A stretch of 64,000 nucleotides of DNA from Paraescarpia echinospica. Lineage: Eukaryota; Annelida; Polychaeta; Sabellida; Siboglinidae. The number at the start of each line of letters is the position of its first letter. Within the stretch, counting starts at the first letter, position 1. Location of the stretch: positions 3,998,850 through 4,062,849 of the forward strand of contig CM034544.1 in the NCBI GenBank assembly GCA_020002185.1. The letters are read 5' to 3'. This document shows positions 48,606 to 61,700 of this stretch, one piece after another. The notes under the pieces were generated by a model that was not told the origin of the DNA, ran no database searches, and worked only from the letters and a program-made list of their open reading frames with translations. The position numbers were made by a program, and so were the translations under genes.

Positions 48606-49485
48606 AGGTTATCCTTCAAAATGGTATCCCGTTGCAAGCAAAAACATGTCAAGTGTGAAGACCCACTTACAAGACAAGAATAGGCAAGAATGAAATAGGT
48701 TAAGCCTTAAGATAAGCTTGCCATGGTACAGCAAGGTGAATGGTATATATTTGGAGAAAATCTGAAAACAAATCTGATTAAATGCAATCTAGTTTATGAA
48801 AAGCAACCGGGAGGCATTGCAAAAAAATTATGTATAGATATCCATGTAAAATTCAGGGTCATTAAGTAACTAATCAACGTTATCAAACCAACTGGTCCAT
48901 TAGGGCACTAGGTATAATAATTAAAACCATGTCATAACCTTAACCTGGCTTAAAAATAGAAAACACAATAATTCCCATAGCTATAGCTAAACTTAACTGG
49001 TAGGTGTTGCTAAACAGACAAGAGCCATCAATTGCTGAGTGCCAACTCCAGCCTGGGGTACCTAACCAATCAGCCTTCCATCAATCAAACTACAATCCAA
49101 AAAACTACAGCTGCTAAAAGCAGCAAGGAACAGACACAAAGCTGTGTGAATCCTGAACCAACAGACAGCTGTAATATCCCACTTCAGTCACGTAACCTGT
49201 GTAGCATAGAATTAATGAAACCCATGCAGCATATAATATGATTACGCAGGGACAGCTAACACTGTACCCTTCAAAACACAGCTGTATATATCCTCGTCAT
49301 GTTCATGAAAAGCAGCCGACTAAAATTACAAATGACCTAGTTCCTCTGTAGCTGTCTGGAGTGTAGGCAACGTGGTATAGTCTTACTGGTTGTGGCAAAC
49401 ACACACATTATAGAGCCACTCATGCAAACTGATCAGTGCTAACAATTCATTAAAAACATTATGCAATGTGATATACAGGTATATA

Positions 49486-49487
<2 letters not shown>

Positions 49488-49530
<43 letters not shown>

Positions 49531-49600
49531 TGTTTGTCGTGTGGGGTGTATGTGTGTGTGTCTGTGGTGTGTGTGCGTGTGTACATGTGTGTACACATGC
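49488..49600. repeat. (GT)n microsatellite and GT-rich flank
   Basis: About 20 uninterrupted GT dinucleotides followed by a GT-rich imperfect tract. Confidence 0.95.
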
Positions 49601-51264
49601 ACACACATACCTGTGTGCCTAAAAAGCAAGTAATGTATTTTAGTTGATATTTTATATATTAAATCAGGAGGATCAACTTACATTTAATTGTCATTGGTTT
49701 AAGGGTAGTTAACATTTACCTGTTCATACAGAGCATAGTAATTGTCAGATCCCCACCTTCCCCCTCTGTACATAAAAATGTTGGTGATATTCCAGATTGA
49801 AAGCTCTGTACCATGTGCCAGTGTTATGACATGGTACATGTAAAGTACACACAGTGAAGACCATAGTCATAATTTTACAAAAAATTATTTACAATCACCA
49901 TCGGTCTATGCTTACGCAATTCACTTGCAGCCAACATTATATTAGTACACTGGCCTTGACCCCCTCTCCTCCATTTGTACAATCTGTCCGAATAGGTCAA
50001 TGTCAACATTGTGAAAGACCCGTAAACAGGGGCATGAGGGCTTTGTCCTTGACTCATGCTTAAACCCTAAAAGTATTCTAAATGCAATCACACTATTTAC
50101 ATTTTATATTGTCAAGCAGTTTCTTTCTGGACCATAGACAATAGTTAACTGGAATGCACTCAGCAACTTGAGAACTGACACAATGCCAAGTGCAAAGTAG
50201 TGACGAAATTATTATCAGTGTAACTGGAATCCAAAAGGACAAAAACCTGTACCACGTTCCTTCGTGTAATTCAGTTACGTTTACCAGCAAGTCCAAATCA
50301 TTCGAAGGACACAAGATGTATTTTCAGACACCCTAAACAAAATCTACAATTTTCAGTATTTCATGTTTTTGGGTGGCTGAGAATGTCAACTCTTTGTAGG
50401 AGTTTGAATACAAACAGTCAAATGTTGCAGTAATGTTGCAATATAGCACTTGGCTATGTGCATGTGAATTGCAAAAATTGTGCGTAACTGAACAAAAAGT
50501 TCATCTGAATGGATTATTACATTTGGCACTACATTGTAGGTTAAAAATGGGACTAATTTCACAAAATAGTTTAATATGCCCACATTGGGTTTTGTGCCAT
50601 TGATAATGTCCCTAAATTACTTTTTCCTGATTTCACAAGGGTGTTTCATATACCTTTATTGTCCCTCATGGGGAAATACTCTTGTGGTGTTCGCTATTAA
50701 GAAAGCAATAAATAGATAAATAAATAAATAAACGTGTAACTGAGAACATTGACCCCACAGACACACACCATCGATCTATAGATAAATACTCATGGTATAG
50801 TATAGTTGTAAAAGAGTATGATATAAAAAAAAATACTATGTTGCTCTACCTAGAGTCATTCTAGACACAGTTGTTTGTAAAATTCTATATTTATACAGCA
50901 AATGGGGTGGACCTATTGCAGAAAAAGTTGAATTGTTGAAATGAACATAGGACTCTGTTTCAGAGGCTCAAACAGGGCTGCAGACAAACATGATTTCAAT
51001 AGCAAATATAAGGGCAAAGATTAACAATACCAAGTCACCCATTCCAACAATTCCACACAAAATCAATTCCAATTCCACGTGCAACTAACTGTAGTGTGAA
51101 TCCACCAAAACACTCATTTTCACTGGGCAGTCATTATGTACATTGCCATTCCACTAGTCTAAAAATTAGTCTCTAATCAGCTGCAATCAGTGTTTCCTTG
51201 GAGTATGTCAGACAGAATCTGACAGACAAATCTCTGTAATGATTTCATTAGTGGAACAGCTTTG

Positions 51265-54200
51265 TAAGCCCCAGTCACATAGAGCACTGGTCTCAATGAT
51301 AGACTCAGGCAGCAGTGTAAGCCACAGTCACATAGAGCACTGGTCTCAATGATAGACTCAGGCAGCAGTGTAAGCCACAGTCACATAGAGCACTGGTCTC
51401 AATGATAGACTCAGGCAGCAGTGTAAGCCACAGTCACATAGAGCACTGGTCTCAATGATAGACTCAGGCAGCAGTGTAAGCCACAGTCACACAGAGCACT
51501 GGTCTCAATGATAGACTCAGGCAGCAGTGTAAGCCACAGTCACATAGAGCACTGGTCTCAATGATAGACTCAGGCAGCAGTGTAAGCCAGAGTCACATAG
51601 AGCACTGGTCTCAATGATAGACTCAGGCAGCAGTGTAAGCCACAGTCACATAGAGCACTGGTCTCAATGATAGACTCAGGCAGCGGTGTAAGCCACATTC
51701 ACACAGAGCACTGGTCTCAATGATAGACTCAGGCAGCAGTGTAAGCCAGTCACATAGAACACTGGTCTCAATGATAGACTCAGGCAGCAGTGTAAGCCAG
51801 AGTCACATAAAGCACTGGTCTCAATGATAGACTCAGGCAGCAGTGTAAGCCACAGTCACATAGAGCACTGGTCTCAATGATAGACTCAGGCAGCAGTGTA
51901 AGCCACAGTCACATAGAGCACTGGTCTCAATGATAGACTCAGGCAGCAGTGTAATGCCACAGTCACATAGAGCACTGGTCTCAATGATAGACTCAGGCAG
52001 CAGTGTAAGCCACAGTCACATAGAGCACTGGTCTCAATGATAGACTCAGGCAGCAGTGTAAGCCACAGTCACATAGAGCACTGGTCTCAATGATAGACTC
52101 AGGCAGCAGTGTAATGCCACAGTCACATAGAGCACTGGTCTCAATGATAGACTCAGGCAGCAGTGTAAGCCACAGTCACATAGAGCACTGGTCTCAATGA
52201 TAGACTCAGGCAGCAGTGTAAGCCACAGTCACATAGAGCACTGGTCTCAATGATAGACTCAGGCAGCAGTGTAAGCCACAGTCACATAGAGCACTGGTCT
52301 CAATGATAGACTCAGGCAGCAGTGTAAGCCACAGTCACATAGAGCACTGGTCTCAATGATAGACTCAGGCAGCAGTGTAAGCCACAGTCACATAGAGCAC
52401 TGGTCTCAATGATAGACTCAGGCAGCAGTGTAAGCCACAGTCACATAGAGCACTGGTCTCAATGATAGACTCAGGCAGCAGTGTAAGCCAGTCACATAGA
52501 ACACTGGTCTCAATGATAGACTCAGGCAGCAGTGTAAGCCACAGTCACATAGAGCACTGGTCTCAATGATAGACTCAGGCAGCAGTGTAAGCCACAGTCA
52601 CATAGAGCACTGGTCTTAATGATAGACTCAGGCAGCAGTGTAATGCCACAGTCACATAGAGCACTGGTCTCAATGATAGACTCAGGCAGCAGTGTAAGCC
52701 ACAGTCACATAGAGCACTGGTCTCAATGATAGACTCAGGCAGCAGTGTAAGCCACAGTCACATAGAGCACTGGTCTCAATGATAGACTCAGGCAGCAGTG
52801 TAATGCCACAGTCACATAGAGCACTGGTCTCAATGATAGACTCAGGCAGCAGTGTAAGCCACAGTCACATAGAGCACTGGTCTCAATGATAGACTCAGGC
52901 AGCAGACTCAGATAGCAGCAGTGTAAGCCACAGTCACACAGAGCACTGGTCTCAATGATAGACTCAGGCAGCAGTGTAAGCCACAGTCACATAGAGCACT
53001 GGTCTCAATGATAGACTCAGGCAGCAGTGTAAGCCACAGTCACACAGAGCACTGGTCTCAATGATAGACTCAGGCAGCAGTGTAAGCCACAGTCACATAG
53101 AGCACTGGTCTCAATGATAGACTCAGGCACAGTGTCAGGCACTGGTCTCAATGATAGACTCAGGCAGCAGTGTAAGCCACAGTCACATAGAGCACTGGTC
53201 TCAATGATAGACTCAGGCAGCAGTGTAAGCCACAGTCACATAGAGCACTGGTCTTAATGATAGACTCAGGCAGCAGTGTAATGCCACAGTCACATAGAGC
53301 ACTGGTCTCAATGATAGACTCAGGCAGCAGTGTAATGCCACAGTCACATAGAGCACTGGTCTTAATGATAGACTCAGGCAGCAGTGTAAGCCACAGTCAC
53401 ATAGAGCACTGGTCTCAATGATAGACTCAGGCAGCAGTGTAAGCCACAGTCACATAGAGCACTGGTCTCAATGATAGACTCAGGCAGCAGTGTAAGCCAG
53501 TCACATAGAACACTGGTCTCAATGATAGACTCAGGCAGCAGTGTAAGCCACAGTCACATAGAGCACTGGTCTCAATGATAGACTCAGGCAGCAGTGTAAG
53601 CCACAGTCACATAGAGCACTGGTCTTAATGATAGACTCAGGCAGCAGTGTAAGCCACAGTCACATAGAGCACTGGTCTCAATGATAGACTCAGGCAGCAG
53701 TGTAAGCCACAGTCACATAGAGCATTGGTCTCAATGATAGACTCAGGCAGCAGTGTAAGCCACAGTCACATAGAGCACTGGTCTCAATGATAGACTCAGG
53801 CAGCAGTGTAAGCCACAGTCACATAAAGCACTGGTCTCAATGATAGACTCAGGCAGCAGTGTAATGCCACAGTCACACAGAGCACTGGTCTCAATGATAG
53901 ACTCAGGCAGCAGTGTAAGCCACAGTCACATAAAGCACTGGTCTCAATGATAGACTCAGGCAGCAGTGTAAGCCACAGTCACATAGAGCACTGGTCTCAA
54001 TGATAGACTCAGGCAGCAGTGTAAGCCACAGTCACATAGAGCACTGGTCTTAATGATAGACTCAGGCAGCAGTGTAAGCCACAGTCACACAGAGCACTGG
54101 TCTCAATGATAGACTCAGGCAGCAGTGTAATGCCACAGTCACATAGAGCACTGGTCTCAATGATAGACTCAGGCAGCGGTGTAAGCCACATTCACACAGA

Positions 54201-54592
54201 GCACTGGTCTCAATTATAGACTCAGGCAGCAGTGTAAGCCACAGTCACATAGAGCACTGGTCTCAATGATAGACTCAGGCAGCAGTGTAAGCCACAGTCA
54301 CACAGAGCACTGGTCTCAATGATAGACTCAGGCAGCAGTGTAAGCCACATTCACACAGAGCACTGGTCTCAATGATAGACTCAGGCAGCAGTGTAAGCCA
54401 CAGTCACATAGAGCACTGGTCTCAATTATAGACTCAGGCAGCAGTGTAAGCCCCAGTCACATAGAGCACTGGTCTCAATGATAGACTCAGGCAGCAGTGT
54501 AAGCCCCAGTCACATAGAGCACTGGTCTCAATGATAGACTCAGGCAGCAGTGTAAGCCACAGTCACATAGAGCACTGGTCTCAATGATAGAC
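51265..54592. repeat. 53-bp minisatellite, about 62 copies
   Basis: The unit is about gtaagccacagtcacataga plus gcactggtctcaatgataga and ctcaggcagcagt. Copies are very similar. A 54-bp variant (gtaatgcc) and short variants (gccagtcacatagaacac) recur in blocks, a sign of higher-order duplication. Confidence 0.96.
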
Positions 54593-55334
54593 CTATGCAG
54601 ACCAGAACATTTATCTTTTTGGTTACCTGATGGATCCTTTTAAATGTAGTAGTTTTTTATGACGTGACAGGGAAAACATTTATTTGTGACCCTGTATAAA
54701 TACAAACATTAAGAGAAAATATAAATATTGCCACCCAAGATTTAGCTGTCAGAATATTAGAAATTAAATTTATATAATCTGTTTCTCTTTTTAAAAAGAA
54801 ATTATGGGTACATGCATCATTGTAAAAAGAAATGCCAAGAATACACCAAACTGTCTACATCAGAGCTCGATATTAACAGTTTCCCGATTGCCCTAGGCAA
54901 GTAAAACGTACTGCAGGGCAAGCTGATGTACACCACTTTTTTTACGCAATTGACGCATGGACAAGCTAAGTTGGCGTAACACTTGGCTGATCAAACATAG
55001 AAGTGCTACTGACGTTGTGACGCTAATAGTTATTTATTCTAATACCTTAAAAACGGTAAATTAAAACGCCATCGCTCCGACGATGTAGGCTTTTTATAAT
55101 GTATAACACCAATAAAGTCACTAGGTGGCAAAGGCAGTACTTTGAGGTCATTGTAGTCGCTAGGGGCACCCGTGTCGTTTGCAGAAAATGAAAGTTGGAT
55201 AGACTGTCGGTTGAATATCAATGTTTGTTTACGGTTAGCATTATTTGCGTAAAATCGCATGGAAATGGCATGTTTCAATTACTAACGATTTCAGGGCAAC
55301 TAAATTCTGGTCAGGCAAGTAGAATATCAGGGAC
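54593..55334. other. Spacer between two arrays, nothing recognised
   Basis: Unique AT-rich sequence; no gene or repeat identified. Confidence 0.5.
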
Positions 55335-56512
55335 ACTTAATGTGAAGCCCCGACTTGCCACCATATTTAAACTGTAATGGTGTAATGTGAAGCCCCGACT
55401 TGCTACCATATTTAAACTGTAATGGTGTAATGTGAAGCCCCGACTTGCCACCATATTTAAACTGTAATGGTGTAATGTGAAGCCCCGACTTGCAACCATA
55501 TTTCAACTGTAATGGTGTAATGTGAAGCCCCGACTTGCCACCATATTTCAACTGTAATGGTGTAATGTGAAGCCCCGACTTGCCACCATATTTCAACTGT
55601 AATGGTGTAATGTGAAGCCCCGACTTGCCACCATATTTCAACTGTAATGGTGTAATGTGAAGCCCCGACTTGCCACCATATTTAAACTGTATGGTGTAAT
55701 GTGAAGCCCCGACTTGCCACCATATTTAAACTGTAATGGTGTAATGTGAAGCCCCGACTTGCCACCATATTTCAACTGTAATGGTGTAATGTGAAGCCCC
55801 GACTTGCCACCATATTTCAACTGTAATGGTGTAATGTGAAGCCCCGACTTGCCACCATATTTCAACTGTAATGGTGTAATGTGAAGCCCCGACTTGCCAC
55901 CATATTTAAACTGTAATGGTGTAATGTGAAGCCCCGACTTGCCACCATATTTCAACTGTAATGGTGTAATGTGAAGCCCCGACTTGCCACCATATTTCAA
56001 CTGTAATGGTGTAATGTGAAGCCCCGACTTGCCACCATATTTCAACTGTAATGGTGTAATGTGAAGCCCCGACTTGCCACCATATTTCAACTGTAATGGT
56101 GTAATTTGAAGCCCCGACTTGCCACCATATTTCAACTGTAATGGTGTAATGTGAAGCCCCGACTTGCCACCATATTTCAACTGTAATGGTGTAATGTGAA
56201 GCCCCGACTTGCCACCATATTTCAACTGTAATGGTGTAATGTGAAGCCCCGACTTGCCACCATATTTAAACTGTAGTGGTGTAATGTGAAGCCCCGACTT
56301 GCCACCATATTTAAACTGTAATGGTGTAATGTGAAGCCCCGACTTGCCACCATATTTCAACTGTAATGGTGTAATGTGAAGCCCCGACTTGCCACCATAT
56401 TTCAACTGTAACGGTGTAATGTGAAGCCCTGACTTGCCACCATATTTCAACTGTAATGGTGTAATGTGAAGCCCTGACTTGCCACCATATTTCAACTGTA
56501 ATGGTGTAATAC
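55335..56512. repeat. 45-bp minisatellite, about 26 copies
   Basis: The unit is about tgtaatgtgaagccccgact plus tgccaccatatttcaactgt and aatgg. 45 is a multiple of 3, giving minus-strand shadow frames with KYGGKSGLHITPLQL repeats. One 44-bp unit at about 55690 splits the frame. Confidence 0.96.
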
Positions 56513-57813
56513 AGTATCTTTCAGCACATTAGTAAACCAAAAAATAAAGTGGTGGACCAATAAACAGCAATAAACAGTTCACACAGGGTTTGGATAACAG
56601 CAATTACAATGGTGGGAATCAGGTTGACTGATACAATTTATCATCGGTTTGACCAAACTGGTTGATGACCGATGACATAATTGGTTTGGGGTGGCCACTG
56701 TGTGAAAGTTTAATCTCTATGTGACAGTACTAATGTGACATGACATTGAAACATGCAACATATTTAATTTAACCAGACAGAAACGTAAGCACTTGTTCAT
56801 AATAATCACCACTTGAAAGTTTTCAAATAGCCCTGCGATGTTTATACATTTAATAATTAATGCATTGCGTCGCCACATAACTTGATGTTTACAAATACGC
56901 TGCGAGTGTACTAGTTTTGAACAATGGCGATATTGTTTGCGTGTCATAATAATAAATATCATGATAAATATTGTGGTGACCATATTACCACCTGATAATC
57001 CAAAGTGGTGAAGACAAGATTCTTGTAGAATTTGCTGATACAGCACGTTTTATATACTGGTGTGGGCAATAATCGTGGGTGCAATTTTGTTTTGCAATTT
57101 TTACTAAAACCTGATCAAATTCTTCCATAAGATATTTATGTGCGAAATTTTTTAACACATATCCCTTACAATTTCTACAAACAAACTGTTACAAAAGTTG
57201 TTTTGACTGAAGTACTTATATATATATATACATATATATATATAAGTGAAAGCCAAATCTCGTTGAAGACGCCAGCATCAAAAATCGTGAATGCTATCTA
57301 CACTGTGTAAATTGTTCGCGTGTCACATGAATCAGTGCGAGACCACGCAGTGTTAGAACACGGGATTTCAGTGCCACGGGAGTTCAGATTTGACCTGCCC
57401 CGAATATTAGAGTCCGACGTAATGAGCACCGCTGTAATTTGTATCTGTCACCATTGTAAAATGGGTCAACTCCAACCGGTCATCTGATGTATTCGATTGA
57501 TGCATTTAATGAAATAAAACAAATCATAGGTCAATGAATTTATCTTTCTGTCTGGAAAAGAATTTCCTTGGAAATGTGTGTTTTGATTGCCGATTTTGAC
57601 AGATTAAGAAACAAACAAAAAATGAGTCGCCTGCAAAGCGTAGCGCATCCATATTGTTTTTCTAAGAGGTGAAATGTCACATAAATATAAATGACCATTC
57701 CAATCCATTCTAGATACACTATGGAAGCATTTCAGCCAAAAAGTGTTCCTGTTTATTATTCTTTTTGGTACGAAAAATGGCTTTGAAGTGAAGGCAACTT
57801 TTAAAAGTGATAT
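56513..57813. other. No gene seen
   Basis: AT-rich sequence with a near-perfect TA palindrome at 57217-57245 that could form a hairpin. Nothing else recognised. Confidence 0.5.
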
Positions 57814-58770
57814 TTCGCTAATACTGATGATGATACGCAGCTTTACACAACATTCAAGATCCCCGACAAATCTGTTGCCATATCTCAGCTAGAAACATGC
57901 ATTGCTGACATCAACGGTTAGATGACAGCAAAAAAACTTCAATTAAATGGTGACAAAACAGAAGTTCTGTTCACGGGATCAGAGGCGCTGTGAAGAAAGA
58001 TACCTAAAACAACAAAGATCAACATTGGAGATGCCCAAGTGACCCCCAGTACGTGTCAGAAATCTTGGGGTCATGTTCGATGCTGGACTTACAATGGATC
58101 AACAAGCCAGTGCCATCTGTAGATCTTCTGGTCTACAAATCCGAAATGTGGGTAAAATCATCAAATTTCTTATGCCAGGAGCTGCCGAACAAATCATCCA
58201 TTCATTTATAACGTCTAGACTGGATGGTTGTAATTCGCTGCTGTTCAGAATTAACAAGTGTCAGCTACGTAGACTGCAGTGCATTCAGAACACGACTGCT
58301 CGTCTAATCACACGAACAAGGAAACACGAGCACGTAACACCAGTCCTGAAATCTCTCCATTGGCTTCCCATCCAAGAAAGAATTACGTTTAAAATTCTCC
58401 TGATCACCTTCAAGGCACTCCACGGACTTGCACCGCAACACATTTCCGAGCTTCTTGGTGAATATCAGCCCACAAGCTCCCTCCGATCAAATTCTGCTGG
58501 ACTGCTGACAGTACCAACTACACGCCTCAAGTCTTTCGGAGACTGTGCGTTCTCCAAAGGGGCCCCTGTACTTTGGAACAATCTGCCACTGTCAGTCAGA
58601 CAGAGTGACACTACTGCGTTGTTTAAAATGGCGCTGAAGACACCTTTTTAAAATCGCTTTCACTACCTAAATGAGTGACGTATAATTGTGAACTTTTTTG
58701 TAAAGTGCTTTGAACAGAACTAAGGACTGGATACAGCGCTATATAAGACTTTATTATTATTATTATGAAA
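57814..58770 (+). pseudogene. 5'-truncated LINE (CR1/L2-like) reverse transcriptase fragment
   Basis: It starts at the RT catalytic region (DDDTQLY) and runs through LNGDKTEVLF, VRNLGVMFDAGLTM, SRLDGCNSLLFRINKCQLRR, LHWLPIQERITFKILL and ALHGLAPQ to APVLWNNLPLSVRQS, the typical C-terminal end of CR1/L2-clade LINE proteins. The frame is broken: TAG replaces the expected Trp codon near 57919, TGA follows at about 57990, then a frameshift leads into 58073-58651. The 3' end is a run of ATT units at 58751-58766, as in this group. It is a dead 3' fragment about 0.95 kb long. Confidence 0.88.
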
Positions 58771-61700
58771 CACCCATTTTTGGAAACTTTAGGATGTATA
58801 GAATATATGCGTAGACAATTGATATATGTATTATCGCTGTCGCATAGAAGCGATAATACATGTTTAGTGAGGGTCTGTTGCATAGCCGTGAGCGGCGTTC
58901 TGCCGCATGGGCAATGATGGGTGTGTATTTAGCGGCGTTCGTTCGATGTAGGCTGGGCATGTGTTGAAATTATTATGTAGTTTACTAGTATTTTTATATT
59001 TACACATGCTTACTGCTAATCCATGTACCGGTATATATATATTGTAGGTATTCTATTTTAAGTAATTAATAATATATATTTATTTATTATTAATGTTATC
59101 TTTGTATATTTTACTATTTATTTAGCCCTATGTATTTAACATTTTAAGTGCTTGTGAACGTGCTGTGTCTAGAATAATAGTAACTACTGCACATATTATT
59201 AGTCAGTGTCTAAAAAAAAACTTATGTGGTAAACTGTTTTCATCAGTTACTTAGTAATACAATTTTTATTTCTTCATCATTGTTGTTGCATTGTGATATT
59301 TGTCTGTTGTATGTTCATGTTTTAGTAGTTTGCATTGTCATAGGTTTTCAGTTTTTTTGCGTTGTTTTCCATAATGTATATGTTCACGTATTTATGTGCA
59401 TTTCTTTGTTTTTTGCGTGTTTATTTTTTCTTGTTGCTGTGCTGTTTGTTCACACATTTTTTGTGTCAGATGATCATATGTGTACACGTTGCACACGCTT
59501 TCATACAAAATGTAATTACTGTTGTCGATATACTATATATATATATATGTATATATAGGCTAATTTTTTTAATTTAAAATGACTAATATTTTAGGAAATG
59601 CATAGTAGAAATGTACATAGCCTGTTGGTTATTTTCTAGCTCGTGATACAAAACAGTACTTCACATTTCAATATTGAGCAGAATAAGTTATAATCTTAAA
59701 AAAACAATGACTTTTCAAAAACCGGCAATCTAAAAACAAAATAGGTGTAGTTAATTGGTCATATCTGTCAAAAAAATATATTAAACATATTTTGGTATTG
59801 CTGGATTTGTCTTTTAATAACCTTTCCAATGACACCAAATGTGAGAAGAAATTATGTTTAAATCCAAAAATTGCCGTCCTCCCTACGAATATTCCAGTCG
59901 TGAGTATATATACCAAATTAGACTCAACAATAATTAGTCTTTGCATGTTGGTTTGGCTATTCCATTGGTGTCCAAGGTTGAACATTAATGTCAGTTCTTA
60001 GGCGTATTTCTTTCTACAACGAACATCTCTTCCCCCAGACAGTGACATCGAACCTGTGCCGTAGTTTAGTGTAGTTGGCCTAGCCAGGCTGGAACACAAA
60101 CGAATCAGCCGACCATAATCAATCTCGCACGATCGTACGTTTCAAAATAATGCAAGATATCTATTACACATACACACTTCTAATTATTGAATAAAAGACA
60201 CAATACCATACAACGAACTAATCGCTATCACAAAGGTAACACAAAACTGAGGACGACCGAAAACAACAAATAAAAGATTCCAGTATCTGAGTCTGACTGA
60301 GTATGACGCCATTATTCATTGATCTTCGCCAACAAATAATCAACCCTTTATGTCACTAAACCTTAAACTTATATCCTAAAAGTGTGCACACCGTTGGCTG
60401 ACATACTTGGTAAATTGCGTTTCGGGGAATTTCTCCCTCCGTGTGTAATTTAGTGGCACTAGAAACAATTTTATACGACCTCCAAAACAACCTGTGTTTC
60501 GACAAGTCTTCTGTCCGCATAACACGAATGTCTAGGCGTATACCACCGCGCTGCACTATTTTTCTTTAATATATGTCTACCGAAGGTGGCCTAAAGCTGG
60601 TAAAGCTAAATTATTTTTCGTTACTTTGTCAACTTTGTTTCTGCCTCGAAGCAGTCGAAATTTAGAGAGAAATTATAATTAAATGAAATATGTAAACAAA
60701 CGCATTGCTGCGCGGGGTCAATCGAGTTAGTTTAATAATGTCGGGTCAAATTGAGAAGTGACGCAAATAATGAAAATATAAGCAGATTAAATTTATATAA
60801 TCATGTGTAGTGAACCTGCTATTTTGCTCATTATTTGTACTTTGATTTAATTCAACTAATGCGCCCAGTTTGTTTTCTATGAATCGTTCGTAGCGTGTTA
60901 AATGTGGCCACGAATCGACATAGTGGATCTAAAATTAAACAGCTGACTGTGACACTGACTGACACCGTGTACGTGGAGGCACGAGGCTTGCCTGTCACCG
61001 TACATGTCACCATCTCTCAAAGTGTTCTCGATTATATTTATTTGTCATAATTGCGTCATTGGAACGAAGTGAGTGGTTTCGCCCCGAGAAATGGTTCAGA
61101 ACACGATGTAACCCCCTAAAATATAAGTCTATAACTAGGCTACACTAGGTCTAGGTGATGTAAAACAAAATATGAGATCGTGTTAACGTAAACCCAATAA
61201 CATTCATGTGATTCGCCAGATGGCAGCACAAAAACAGAAGGTAATAAGTTGTCCACTATGTGGCACCACTGCCGTAGCTAGGGCGCACATGTGGGTAGCG
61301 AAATTTAACCCATAATCTGGCTACTTGTAGTGGGTGTAGCATGTCGCAATACCCACAAAGTGCGAATTAAAAATATGAAAATTGCGAAAGACCTCACATA
61401 AAAAGCGTTCTACCAATGTTTGCAACGTTGAAGGCTATGTAATAATTTGCTTGTCAATGCCAAGGGAATGCCAATGCCAATGGCAATGCCAATGGAGCTG
61501 TTGTTATTTATTTAGTATTTACTTACAAGTCAAAACCTCGATTCGAGGTAGCATGACTATGAACGTAATCATAAGAATTGACTACACTTTTTCTGTTCAA
61601 CATTAGTCTCATTAATTAACAATACTTAGTTTGCATATCCATGTGTTACAGTCACGACAATTCGACCAAACAAAACAGAATACCGCCGCCCGCCCAGTTT

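Larger units (their letters stand above)
47413..51264. other. Intergenic or 5' intron region, no gene seen
   Basis: AT-rich sequence with scattered short frames, none protein-like. It holds a three-copy 25-bp repeat (aaaactggtggagaacgccc, 48528-48605) and a (GT)n microsatellite at 49490-49530. Confidence 0.55.

Noticed and set aside
51265..54592. CRISPR-like array
   Set aside because: Pure head-to-tail 53-bp repeat without spacers.
55638..56495. A 285-codon minus-strand frame (KYGGKSGLHITPLQL repeats)
   Set aside because: Shadow of the 45-bp array; a single-base deletion in one unit shifts the frame, as expected for non-coding sequence.
59226..59558. A 110-codon hydrophobic plus-strand frame resembling a membrane protein
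   Set aside because: It is T-rich low-complexity DNA with Phe/Leu/Val/Cys codons, no homology and no splice context.
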